This document shows, piece after piece, positions 20,686-30,152 of a stretch of 64,000 bases of DNA (position 1 is its first letter; every line of letters begins with the position of its first letter). The notes under the pieces were generated by a model that worked only from the letters and a program-made list of their open reading frames with translations, was not told the origin of the DNA and made no database searches. The translations under genes were made by a program, and so were the position numbers. This DNA comes from Brevundimonas sp. Leaf363 (GTDB taxonomy: Bacteria; Pseudomonadota; Alphaproteobacteria; Caulobacterales; Caulobacteraceae). The stretch lies in NCBI RefSeq assembly GCF_001424025.1, contig NZ_LMPZ01000005.1, positions 1 through 64,000 on the forward strand, in the 5' to 3' direction.

Positions 20686-22485
20686 ATGGGACTGATGGCG
20701 AACATCCGACGCGACATGAAGTTCGCGGCCGGCCTTCGCCGCCTGCTGAAGCGGATCAAGCCGATCCAGCTGGATAGCCCCGATCTGGTCTGCGACGACT
20801 TCGAGGAGGCCGTCGACAAGTTCTCCGACAACATCGCCATCGTCGACGAGCACCGGTCGCTGACCTATCGCGACCTCGACGCCATGGCCAACCGCTACGC
20901 CCACTGGGCCAAGAGCCGGGGCCTGCGGTCCTCGGACGTCATCGCCCTGGTGATGATGAACCGGGCCGAATACCTGGCCGCCTGGATCGGCTTCTCCAAG
21001 GTCGGCATCGCCACCGCCCTGATCAACACCAACCTGACCGGCCAGGCCCTGGCCCACTGCCTGTCGATCTCCGGCGCTTTCCAGATCGTCGCGGACGAAG
21101 AGACGTGGAAGTCGGTCGAGGCGGCGCGCAACTATGTCGATCGCAATCTGATGCTCTGGGTGCTGGGTCTGAAGTCCGAGGACGAGAGCGACACCCGCCG
21201 CGGCCTGGACAATCCGGTGCGCAGCGGATCGTCGGTGCGCCCGGCGCGCGCGGTGCGCGAGCGGCTGACCAACCGCGATACGGCCCTCTACATCTATACC
21301 TCCGGCACCACCGGCCTGCCCAAGGCGGCGCGCATCCCGCATTCGCGCGCCCGCACCTATATGCGCGCCTTCGCCGGGGCCACGCGTTCGACGCCCCAGG
21401 ACGCGGTCTACAACTGCCTGCCGCTCTATCACTCGACCGGCGGTCTGGTGGGCGTGGGCGCGGCCCTGTTGAACGGCGGGCGGCTGATCCTGCGCAAGCG
21501 CTTCTCGGCCAGCGCCTTCTGGCCCGACGTAAAGGCGTCCGGCGCGACCCTGTTCGTCTACATCGGCGAACTGTGCCGCTATCTGGTCAACTGTCCGGAA
21601 CACGCGGACGAAAAGGCGCACGGGCTGAAGCTGGCGTTCGGCAACGGCCTGCGTCCCGACGTCTGGTCCGAGTTCCAGACGCGCTTCGCCATCCCCGAGA
21701 TCCTGGAGTTCTACGGCTCCACCGAAGGCAACGTCTCCCTGTTCAACTTCGACGGCAAGCCGGGCGCCATCGGCCGCGTGCCGGCCTATCTGAAGAAGCA
21801 GATCAACATTCGCCTGGTCCGCTTCGACGTCGAGGAAGAAGCGCCGGTGCGCGGCCTGAACGGCCTGTGCCAGACCACCTCGGTCGGCGAGGTGGGCGAG
21901 GCCATCGGCCTGATCGCCGGCGACATCCGCCACGACTTCAGCGGCTATGCCGACAAGGCGGCGTCGGAGAAGAAGATCCTGACCGACGTCTTCGCCAAGG
22001 GCGACCGGTGGTTCCGCACCGGCGACCTGATGCGTCAGGATTCGCAGGGCTATTTCTACTTCGTGGACCGCATCGGCGACACCTTCCGCTGGAAGGCCGA
22101 AAACGTCTCGACCAGCGAGGTCGAACAGCGACTGGCCGAAGCGCCGGGCGTCCAGGAGGTCATCGCCTACGGCGTCCCCGTCCCCGGCCAGGAAGGCAAG
22201 GCCGGAATGGTCGCCCTGGTGCTGGACGGAAAGTTCAACGCCAAGGCGTTCTCGGACTATGTCGCAGAGGCCCTGCCGACCTACGCCCAGCCGGTCTTCG
22301 TGCGGATCCTGAAATCGGCCGAGACCACCGGCACCTTCAAATACCGCAAGGTCGACCTGGTCGCCGACGGCTTCGATCCCGCCCGCACCGACGGGTCCGT
22401 CTACGTCCGCGGCGGCAAGAACGGCTATATGAAGGTCACCGCCGCCGGCCGCGAAGCCATCGAAAACGGCACAGTCCGCCTCTAA
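20686..22485 (+). CDS. long-chain acyl-CoA synthetase (FATP-like)
   Basis: 599 aa from ATG 20686. AMP-forming ligase signatures are present: YIYTSGTTGLPKAARIPHSR (P-loop, near residue 205), EFYGSTEGNVSLFNF and WFRTGDLMRQDSQGYFYFVDRIGD, then FRWKAENVSTSEVE with the C-terminal hinge and GTFKYRKVDLV with the adenylation lysine. It closely fits the PRK08279-like long-chain-acyl-CoA synthetase/very-long-chain group that activates fatty acids with ATP and CoA. Confidence 0.92.
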   Translation: MGLMANIRRDMKFAAGLRRLLKRIKPIQLDSPDLVCDDFEEAVDKFSDNIAIVDEHRSLTYRDLDAMANRYAHWAKSRGLRSSDVIALVMMNRAEYLAAWIGFSKVGIATALINTNLTGQALAHCLSISGAFQIVADEETWKSVEAARNYVDRNLMLWVLGLKSEDESDTRRGLDNPVRSGSSVRPARAVRERLTNRDTALYIYTSGTTGLPKAARIPHSRARTYMRAFAGATRSTPQDAVYNCLPLYHSTGGLVGVGAALLNGGRLILRKRFSASAFWPDVKASGATLFVYIGELCRYLVNCPEHADEKAHGLKLAFGNGLRPDVWSEFQTRFAIPEILEFYGSTEGNVSLFNFDGKPGAIGRVPAYLKKQINIRLVRFDVEEEAPVRGLNGLCQTTSVGEVGEAIGLIAGDIRHDFSGYADKAASEKKILTDVFAKGDRWFRTGDLMRQDSQGYFYFVDRIGDTFRWKAENVSTSEVEQRLAEAPGVQEVIAYGVPVPGQEGKAGMVALVLDGKFNAKAFSDYVAEALPTYAQPVFVRILKSAETTGTFKYRKVDLVADGFDPARTDGSVYVRGGKNGYMKVTAAGREAIENGTVRL

Positions 22486-22490
22486 AAGAT

Positions 22491-22511
22491 CCTCCCAGCG
22501 GGGGAGGATGC
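22491..22511 (+). terminator. hairpin after acyl-CoA synthetase
   Basis: Inverted repeat around ATCCTCCC and GGGAGGAT a few bases past the stop codon. It has no T-run and its arms look like the ends of the palindromic repeat family found further right. Confidence 0.4.
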
Positions 22512-22518
22512 AAGAGGC

Positions 22519-22896
22519 CTACTTCAGGGCCAGATACCCGCGCTCGACCATCCGCCTGAGCGCTTCGTACACTTCCGCAAGCTCCTCATAGGCCTGCCGC
22601 GACGCCGTCAGGCGCGCCACTTGATCCGGGGTGGTCGGCGAGCCCGAGGCCGACAGCCTTAGCGCTTCGGCCGCCCAGCGCGCCCGCGCCGTCGCCGTGG
22701 TCACCGCCAGCTTCTGAAAGGCGGCGGCGTCGGCGCCGGCCAGCATCTGGCCGATCACCTCGCGATTGGCGACATAGGCGGCGTAGTCGATCTGCTCCAG
22801 CTGGCCGCGCACGCGGCGCTGTTCGTGCGGATCGTTGTCCTGGGGCTCGAAGTGGTCGCTGGTTCGACGCCAGGTCTGTGTGACGGTCGTGGCCAT
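22519..22896 (-). CDS. helical hypothetical protein
   Basis: 125 aa from ATG 22896 (MATTVTQTWRR). The whole chain is predicted helical and charged (EQRRVRGQLEQIDYAAYVANREVIGQML, QAYEELAEVYEALRRMVERGYL). No signal, membrane segment or known domain was found. It lies 78 nt downstream of the BLUF gene on the same strand and could be its partner, but no motif supports that. Confidence 0.6.
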   Translation of the reverse strand: MATTVTQTWRRTSDHFEPQDNDPHEQRRVRGQLEQIDYAAYVANREVIGQMLAGADAAAFQKLAVTTATARARWAAEALRLSASGSPTTPDQVARLTASRQAYEELAEVYEALRRMVERGYLALK

Positions 22897-22973
22897 CCGA
22901 AGGGTCCTGTCGACGGCGCGTGCCGCCAAGTCAGAAGGCTGCGCTTCGCCGGTTAAGGAGCGGTTGCCGCGCC

Positions 22974-23381
22974 TCAGTCGGTGGACGGCGCCTTGGCCAG
23001 GGCGCTGTGCAGCAGGCGCACCACGTTGGCGGCGGACGGCGCTTCATCCCCCATCATCTCGTTCAGTTCGACGCCCTGCGCCGGCGTGATGGTGGCGTTG
23101 GCCATGTTCCAGTCCGCGAACGCGCGCTGATCGATCGGCCGCCGCCCCAGGATGCGGATATCCGCATGGCGCGGGTCCCGCGCCAGGCGCCGCAGCAGCA
23201 GGTCCAGCATCTGACCCTGCCCCTCCAGAGCCTGATAGAAGCGGCCGTCGTGCGCCGCCAGGGCGCCGGTCAGACCGTCGCGCGCATTATTGCGCTGCGC
23301 CTCGCCCAGCAAGATCGCCATGACCAGCAGGGATTCGGTGGAGCCCCGGGCGGTGCTCGCATAGACGATTTCTTCCAGCAT
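22974..23381 (-). CDS. short BLUF blue-light photoreceptor
   Basis: 135 aa, ATG 23381. A stand-alone BLUF domain that binds FAD non-covalently. All key residues are present at the positions known from Slr1694/AppA-type domains: Tyr7 (VYAST), Asn32 (QRNNARDGLTGAL), Gln50 (FYQALEG), and Trp91 and Met93 (FADWNMA). RDPRH near residue 70 is also typical. There is no output domain, so signalling must go through a protein partner or oligomer change; the partner is not identified. Confidence 0.92.
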   Translation of the reverse strand: MLEEIVYASTARGSTESLLVMAILLGEAQRNNARDGLTGALAAHDGRFYQALEGQGQMLDLLLRRLARDPRHADIRILGRRPIDQRAFADWNMANATITPAQGVELNEMMGDEAPSAANVVRLLHSALAKAPSTD

Positions 23382-23551
23382 GAGCCCTCTCCGGTGCGAC
23401 CGTTCCCACCAAACCCATTAACCCTTTCCAATCTGCTAAGGTGCGGATTCAACTAGAAAAGTCCGATTGCCGACACTGGCGGAGCATGGGGCTGCGCGCC
23501 TGCGACGTTCGCTCCTTTGACACAGCGCCCGTCGCGTCGCCTCCTGCGGCC

Positions 23552-25282
23552 ATGTTCGCCCTGATCGCCGCGTCCCTGCTCCAGGCTTCGCCTCTCACCG
23601 TCGCCGCCTTGCCGCCGGGCGAGACCGCCGGACGCGGCGCGCGTGTCCCCTTCGTCGAGGTCGAAGCCGAAAACGCCGCCACCGACGGCGCGATCATCGG
23701 CCCGGACCGGACGTTCGGCTCCTTGCCGGCCGAGGCCTCCGGTCGCCGGGCCGTCCGCCTCGAACGCGCCGGTCAGTTCGTCGAGATCGTGCTGGACCGG
23801 CCCGCCGACGGGATCACCCTGCGCTACGCGCTGCCCGACAGCGCCGACGGAAAGGGTCTGGACGCCCACCTGGACCTCAGCGTCGACGGGGCGCCGGCCG
23901 GGCGGGCGGCCCTGACCTCGCGCTTTAGCTGGCTCTACGGCGACTATCCCTTCACCAACCATCCGGCGGACGGGAAGGGGCATCATCTCTACGACCACGT
24001 CCGCCTGCGTCTGACCCAGCCCGCACCGGCGGGCGCGCGCCTTCGGTTCACTGTGCCGGAGGGGTTCGCCGCGGGCTGGGTCGTGCTGGACGTGGTCGAT
24101 CTGGAGATCGTGCCTGACCCCGCGCCCGCGCCTGACGATGCGCTCAGCCTGCTGGACTTCGGTGCCGACCCGACCGGGCAGGCCTCTGCCGAATCCGCCC
24201 TGAACGCCGCCGTCCGCGCCGGGCGCGAGCAGCAGCGGCCTGTCTACATCCCGCCCGGCCGCTACCATCTGGACGGCCGCATCAACGTCGACCGCGTCAC
24301 CGTCGTGGGGGCCGGGCCGTGGCATACGACGATCGCGGGCAAGACGCCGGGCTTCCTGGGCACATCCGCGCGCGGTTCCGGCCGGGCCGTCACCATCCGG
24401 GGCCTGAGTATCGAGGGCCAGGTGGCCGACCGCGTCGATCCTGAACCGTTCAACGCCATCGGCGGCGGCCTGGGCGAAGGCTCCGTGATCGAGGACCTGT
24501 TCATCCAGCATCTGAAGGTCGGCGTCTGGCTGGACGGGCCGTTCAGCGGGCTGACCATCCGGCGCCTGCGCATCCTCGACGTCACGGCGGACGGGATCAA
24601 TCTGGCGTCCGGCGCCGGCGATGCGCTGGTCGAGGACGTCTTCGTGCGCGGGTCAGGCGACGACGGCCTGGCCCTGTGGTCGCGGCGCCAAGCGGACCGC
24701 GACATCGTCTTTCGCCGCAACACCGTCATCGCCCCCAGCCTGGCCAACGGCATCGCCGTCTACGGCGGGCGAGACATCACGCTGCAGAACAATCTGGTCG
24801 CCGACATCCTGACCCAAGGCGGCGGCTATCACCTCGGCGCCCGCTTCAACGCCCGACCGTTCCAGGGCCAGATCACCCTGGCGGGCAACATCGCCGTGCG
24901 CGCCAGTGGCGGCGATCCCAACTGGAGCCACGGCGTCGGCGCCGTCTGGACCTATGCGCTGGACCAGGCGATCGAGGCGCGCATCCGTGTCACGGGCCTG
25001 CGGCTGATCGATAGCGGGCCTGTGGCGATGCACGTGCGCGGCCCGCACGCGGTCACCGACCTGACCCTGTCCGGCGTGGACATCACCGGCGGCGACCTGG
25101 CGCTGCGGCTGCAAGGCCCCGGCCAGGCGGTCTTCGCCAATATCCGCGCGCGGGGCCTGACGCCCGGCGGCATAGACGCCTGCGACGAGGCGTTCGAAGT
25201 CATGCTGGGCCGCGGCGACGCCGCCTGGTCCCGTCCGCGCACCTGCACCCACCCCGTTGAACCGCCGCCGCCCGAAGCGTAG
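23552..25282 (+). CDS. secreted right-handed beta-helix carbohydrate-active protein
   Basis: 576 aa from ATG 23552, where a signal peptide starts (MFALIAASLLQASPLTVAALPPG); in-frame starts to 23441 lack this. The N-terminal domain (about residues 30-190) opens with FVEVEAENA, as in CBM6/35-like carbohydrate-binding modules. From LLDFGADPTGQASAESALNAAV a pectate-lyase-3-type beta helix begins, with successive VEDVFVRGSGDDGLALW and NNLVADI turns. The layout recalls GH87 alpha-1,3-glucanases/mycodextranases, but I cannot fix the substrate. Probably periplasmic or secreted. Confidence 0.8.
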   Translation: MFALIAASLLQASPLTVAALPPGETAGRGARVPFVEVEAENAATDGAIIGPDRTFGSLPAEASGRRAVRLERAGQFVEIVLDRPADGITLRYALPDSADGKGLDAHLDLSVDGAPAGRAALTSRFSWLYGDYPFTNHPADGKGHHLYDHVRLRLTQPAPAGARLRFTVPEGFAAGWVVLDVVDLEIVPDPAPAPDDALSLLDFGADPTGQASAESALNAAVRAGREQQRPVYIPPGRYHLDGRINVDRVTVVGAGPWHTTIAGKTPGFLGTSARGSGRAVTIRGLSIEGQVADRVDPEPFNAIGGGLGEGSVIEDLFIQHLKVGVWLDGPFSGLTIRRLRILDVTADGINLASGAGDALVEDVFVRGSGDDGLALWSRRQADRDIVFRRNTVIAPSLANGIAVYGGRDITLQNNLVADILTQGGGYHLGARFNARPFQGQITLAGNIAVRASGGDPNWSHGVGAVWTYALDQAIEARIRVTGLRLIDSGPVAMHVRGPHAVTDLTLSGVDITGGDLALRLQGPGQAVFANIRARGLTPGGIDACDEAFEVMLGRGDAAWSRPRTCTHPVEPPPPEA

Positions 25283-25298
25283 GCTGACCGTGTTCTCC

Positions 25299-25382
25299 CG
25301 GGGGCGGCGCCTGAGCCGCTGAGATAGAGGTGATCCTCTGACCGGCCGAACCTGATCCGGGTCATGCCGGCGAAGGGATGAG
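25299..25382 (+). promoter_or_regulatory. TPP riboswitch (THI element) upstream of thiC
   Basis: The sequence has the conserved THI-box parts in order: GGGGGCGG, GCTGAGA (25318-25324), CCGAACCTGATC, then GGTCATGCCGGCGAAGGGA ending near 25379. These form P1-P5 of the thiamine pyrophosphate aptamer. It sits about 90 nt before thiC, where it would lower ThiC synthesis when TPP is abundant. Confidence 0.95.
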
Positions 25383-25391
25383 TACGCTTCC

Positions 25392-25425
25392 GGTCCTGCC
25401 CGAATTCAAAGGGCGCCACAGGACC
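25392..25425 (+). promoter_or_regulatory. hairpin in thiC leader (expression platform)
   Basis: GGTCCTG (25392-25398) pairs with CAGGACC (25419-25425), with a nested CCC/GGG. It lies between the aptamer and the start codon and may be a switching or anti-sequestering element. Confidence 0.5.
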
Positions 25426-25448
25426 CTTCTCGCCCGACGCCGGCGGAC

Positions 25449-27377
<1,929 letters not shown>

Positions 27378-27424
27378 GGCTGCGCTCTCATTAAATCACA
27401 GGGAGCACTAAAGGCTTTCGAGGA

Positions 27425-27450
27425 AGCGAATCTACATCTAGGGTTGCGCT
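27425..27450 (+). other. leader hairpin upstream of retron RNA candidate
   Basis: AGCGAATC (27425-27432) pairs with GGTT-g-CGCT (27442-27450), with one bulged G and one G:U pair, loop 9 nt. It lies just before the long inverted repeat and may belong to the RNA or its promoter region; role unknown. Confidence 0.35.
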
Positions 27451-27453
27451 CAA

Positions 27454-27603
27454 GCTGGGGTGGTCGGATTTGTATTTTGGTTGCGAAACTGCGACCGCTT
27501 TCACTGTACGGTACTTAGAGGCGCGACCGAGCATGGACCACTTTGCCGTGTTTTGGATCGCCATGGGTTGATGCCCACGAGGTTGAATTCTGACCACTCC
27601 AGC
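27454..27603 (+). ncRNA. candidate retron msr-msd RNA with a1/a2 arms
   Basis: A 15-nt arm (27454-27468) pairs with 27589-27603 over all 15 positions (13 Watson-Crick, 2 G:U). Inside are three hairpins. One is GGTTGC/GCGACC at 27479-27496. The second is a long imperfect stem at 27520-27562, with about 15 pairs, small bulges and a 9-nt loop ACCACTTTG. The third is TGGG/CCCA at 27564-27577. An outer repeat, a short msr-like hairpin, and a long msd-like hairpin immediately before an RT gene is the retron layout. A branching G cannot be assigned with confidence; the usual AGC after a1 is not obvious, and G27472 is one candidate. Drawn by hand; not folded by software. Confidence 0.6.
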
Positions 27604-27826
27604 CCCGGCCTCCCTATTCCCCGCCCTATCCCTGGCTAACCTATCAAGCGTCCAGCAGCTGGCTCACCTTCTCAACGTCAGCTACGGGAAAACGCTTTCG
27701 TTCGAGCTTTATAGGCGGGGGGAGTTTTCGGCTTACCGAAGCTTTCCGATACCCAAAAAAGACGGAACTAGCAGAGTTATTACGGCTCCAAGACGAGGGA
27801 GGAAGGCACTCCAGCGCGCGCTTTGA
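27590..27826 (+). pseudogene. N-terminal segment of the retron RT, cut off by in-frame TGA
   Basis: This stretch is in the same frame as the RT downstream and reads as a typical retron RT N-terminus: LSSVQQLAHLLNVSYGK, then YRSFPIPKKDGTSRVITAP (RT region 0/1) and RRGRKALQRAL. The next codon is TGA (27824-27826), then PYLEELYEAPPSVHG continues the RT fold without a gap. The segment has no ATG, GTG or TTG; CTG 27590 (GAGG 7 nt upstream) or CTG 27632 are the only near-cognate options, and an upstream in-frame ATG at 27563 is followed by TGA at 27569 and 27584. So the full protein (about 547 aa) can only be made by readthrough, or the gene is broken, or the sequence has an error. Confidence 0.75.
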
Positions 27827-27832
27827 CCGTAC

Positions 27833-29233
27833 TTGGAGGAGCTATATGAAGCGCCTCCTTCGGTCCATGGAGCGGTAAAGGGCCGTTCAGTTAAGACAAA
27901 TGCAGCACCACATATCGGTCGCCGTTATATTCTAAACGTCGACATCGAAGAGTTCTTCTACAATATCCACTTTAAGCGCATTGTTGGGATTCTATCTTCG
28001 TCTAGGTATGGAGTTCATATCGAGGTAGCAAAAGCGATTGCGCAACTTTGTTGCCATCAAGGGCGGCTCCCTATGGGGGCGCCGACGTCGCCAGTATTGG
28101 CAAACATGGTTTGTGGAAAGCTAGATGCCCAGCTTATCCGGCTCGCCAAGAAAAACAAAATACGCTATAGCAGATACTACGACGATATAACGTTCTCCTC
28201 ATCTACATCAGGGCATATTGCCGCTGCGACCGGTATGGACTTGAGTGTGAGCCATATATCTAGAGGTGTCGATAACTTATCTGATGATTTTGTTGAGATA
28301 TTTACGTCAAATGGGTTCAAGATAAATTCAAAAAAGGTATGGGGAACTACTAGAAAGGTTCGCCAGCAGGTCACAGGGCTTGTTGTGAACAAAAAGTATA
28401 ATATTCCATCCTCACTTATGAGGAATACAAGGGCGATAATCCATTCAATTGAAAAGAATGGACTCAGTGGGGCGCAGGAAAAATTTCTTCTCGTTAGAAA
28501 ATTGAATGACTCGCCAAAAATAAGGGACCACGTGATTGGTAGAGTTGCCTATATTGGTTACATTACAGATTACGGTCTCCGATATACTGCAATGGCAAGG
28601 AGGCTTATGGCAGCGCTTCCTGGCGTTAAACTCCCTGTACCTTTGTTGGAAAGGGAGCGTTCGGTATATGTGGCTACAAATATGCCGGGAGGTGAGCAAG
28701 CGACCGCGTTCCATGTTGGCAATGGTCTTTTTGTAACGGCCGCTCACCTGCTTGACCCGAATAATCCACCCGTCTTTGTGAGGCTTCATTCTCCCGATCA
28801 TTACGAATCACCATTTGTAACCGAAGTGGTGCGTAGGAATTATGATACAGATGTTGCTTTGCTGCGCCACGTTGGGGATGCAACAGTCATAAATAGGCCA
28901 GCCATAAAGCTCACAACGAGACAGTCGGTGCGCGGCGACTCTGTTGAGGCCTACGGATTTGAGAATTACGTGCCGGGAAACAAGTTAGGAATTGTTCCTA
29001 CACAAATCTCATCGGTAAGAGAACTGGAAGGCCAGACCCGACATTCAGTCGGTACGCCTTGGCCGCATGGAATGAGTGGCGGCCCAGTCTTCGACCTCCA
29101 AGGGGTTTTCCTAGGTATCGTATTCAGCGGCCCACTATATGGCGAGAAGATTTCGCCATACGGAACCGCATTCACGCCATCCGCGCTTTTCGCAGCTGAG
29201 CTGAACGGATGGTTGGACGAGCTGGCTGTCTAG
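27833..29233 (+). CDS. retron-type reverse transcriptase fused to trypsin-like serine protease
   Basis: 466 aa open part, from TTG 27833 just after the TGA. RT signatures: retron NAxxH as NAAPH (residues 23-27), VDIEEFF (36-42, catalytic Asp37), LPMGAPTSP (79-87), YYDD (115-118) and the retron VTG motif VTGLVVN (180-186). From about residue 275 a chymotrypsin-fold protease follows: His305 (VTAAHLL), Asp340 (YDTDVALL) and Ser415 (GMSGGPVFD), so the triad is intact. In retrons the RT makes msDNA from its adjacent RNA and a linked effector kills phage-infected cells; here the fused protease would be that effector (inference). The DNA is clearly AT-richer than the flanks, which points to horizontal transfer. 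RT regions 0-1 lie before the TGA, so this open part alone is probably inactive as an RT. Confidence 0.88.
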   Translation: MEELYEAPPSVHGAVKGRSVKTNAAPHIGRRYILNVDIEEFFYNIHFKRIVGILSSSRYGVHIEVAKAIAQLCCHQGRLPMGAPTSPVLANMVCGKLDAQLIRLAKKNKIRYSRYYDDITFSSSTSGHIAAATGMDLSVSHISRGVDNLSDDFVEIFTSNGFKINSKKVWGTTRKVRQQVTGLVVNKKYNIPSSLMRNTRAIIHSIEKNGLSGAQEKFLLVRKLNDSPKIRDHVIGRVAYIGYITDYGLRYTAMARRLMAALPGVKLPVPLLERERSVYVATNMPGGEQATAFHVGNGLFVTAAHLLDPNNPPVFVRLHSPDHYESPFVTEVVRRNYDTDVALLRHVGDATVINRPAIKLTTRQSVRGDSVEAYGFENYVPGNKLGIVPTQISSVRELEGQTRHSVGTPWPHGMSGGPVFDLQGVFLGIVFSGPLYGEKISPYGTAFTPSALFAAELNGWLDELAV

Positions 29234-29246
29234 AAAGAGCCGACCG

Positions 29247-29756
29247 ATGCCCACCCTCGTTCTCCTCGCCGGGCCGAACGGCGCCGGGAAGACCACCTTC
29301 ATCAACCGCTTCCTGCGCCAGCGGGCGGAGGCGTTTCGGTTCGTGAACCCGGACGAGGTGGCGCGCGGGCTGACGGGCGAGGGCGCGGCGCGCGATGTAA
29401 TGGCGGGGCGGCGGGTGCTGGAGCTTCTGGACGACCTGTTCGCCCAGCGGGCGGACGTGGTGCTGGAGACCACCCTGGCCACGCGCTCCCACGCCGGGCG
29501 CATCCGCAGATGGAAGGCGGCGGGCTATCGGGCCGAGCTGGTCTATCTGCGGCCGCCCTCGGCGGACTTCTCCGTCGCCCGCGTGGCGCGCCGCGTGGCG
29601 CAGGGCGGCCACGACATTCCCGAGGAGACCCTGCGCCGCCGTTTCGGTCTCAGCCTCGACTATCTGGAGACGGTCTACAAACCGCTGGTGGACAGCTGGG
29701 AGGTCTGGTCGAGTAGCGACGGAGACCCCGAACTGCTAGATTGGGGTCCGAAATGA
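29247..29756 (+). CDS. zeta-toxin-like P-loop kinase/ATPase
   Basis: 169 aa, ATG 29247. Walker [18 protein letters not shown] (residues 7-23), then FVNPDEVARGL and VVLETTLATRSH, the arrangement of the predicted ABC-type ATPase/zeta-toxin family (COG4185). AELVYLRPPSADFSVARVARRVAQGGHDIPEETLRRRF contains the Arg-rich lid. Zeta toxins phosphorylate UDP-GlcNAc; whether this member does is unknown. GC-rich like the host, so it was probably not acquired with the retron next to it. It overlaps the next small gene by 4 nt. Confidence 0.85.
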   Translation: MPTLVLLAGPNGAGKTTFINRFLRQRAEAFRFVNPDEVARGLTGEGAARDVMAGRRVLELLDDLFAQRADVVLETTLATRSHAGRIRRWKAAGYRAELVYLRPPSADFSVARVARRVAQGGHDIPEETLRRRFGLSLDYLETVYKPLVDSWEVWSSSDGDPELLDWGPK

Positions 29757-29941
29757 GCACGATCTTCGACCGCGAAACCACGCTGAAGGCCCTGCGCGAC
29801 GCCGCCCGCATCGCGCGCGAAGGCACGCGCGAGGAGAAGAGCGGCAAGTTCCTGCCGCCACCCGGCTGGACCGGCCATCTGGTCACCGCTGCCGACGCCG
29901 CGCCCCGGCCGGCCTCGCGCCCGCGCAAGACGGCGGGCTGA
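29753..29941 (+). CDS. small protein paired with the zeta-like ATPase (possible antitoxin)
   Basis: 62 aa from ATG 29753, overlapping the previous stop (ATGA). The sequence is basic and short (FDRETTLKALRDAARIAREG, then a Pro/Arg-rich tail). Position and size fit a toxin-antitoxin partner, but no known antitoxin domain is recognised. Confidence 0.6.
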   Translation: MSTIFDRETTLKALRDAARIAREGTREEKSGKFLPPPGWTGHLVTAADAAPRPASRPRKTAG

Positions 29942-29949
29942 ACCGCTTC

Positions 29950-30135
29950 TTCTTTCGTCATCCCCCGACTTGATCGGGGGACCAGGCGGCCTGCGGGAGC
30001 AGGACACTGCCAAGGGCGTGACGGCTGAAAGATCGCCTTCGCTTCGCTGCGGCGCCGCCCCCCGATCCCGCTTCGCGGGTCGGAGGGTGACGAACGCCCC
30101 TCGGTCCGCTGCGCGGCCGGAGGATGACGAAAGAA
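29950..30135. repeat. MITE-like palindromic element with 14-bp terminal inverted repeats
   Basis: TTCTTTCGTCATCC (29950-29963) is the exact reverse complement of 30122-30135. The 186-bp element holds further short palindromes and no gene. It fills most of the gap between the zeta-like pair and the next gene. Confidence 0.75.
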
Positions 30136-30152
30136 CGGGTGCCGCCTAACCC

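Noticed and set aside
27563-27826. TGA read as tryptophan in the retron frame
   Set aside because: Three TGAs occur in this frame from ATG 27563, but the host uses TGA as a normal stop at nearly every gene here, and a local code change has no support.
27833-29233. The 466-codon frame as a complete native retron RT starting at TTG
   Set aside because: RT regions 0-1 (PIPKKDGTSRVITAP, LQRAL) lie in the same frame before the TGA, so a start at 27833 would remove conserved parts.
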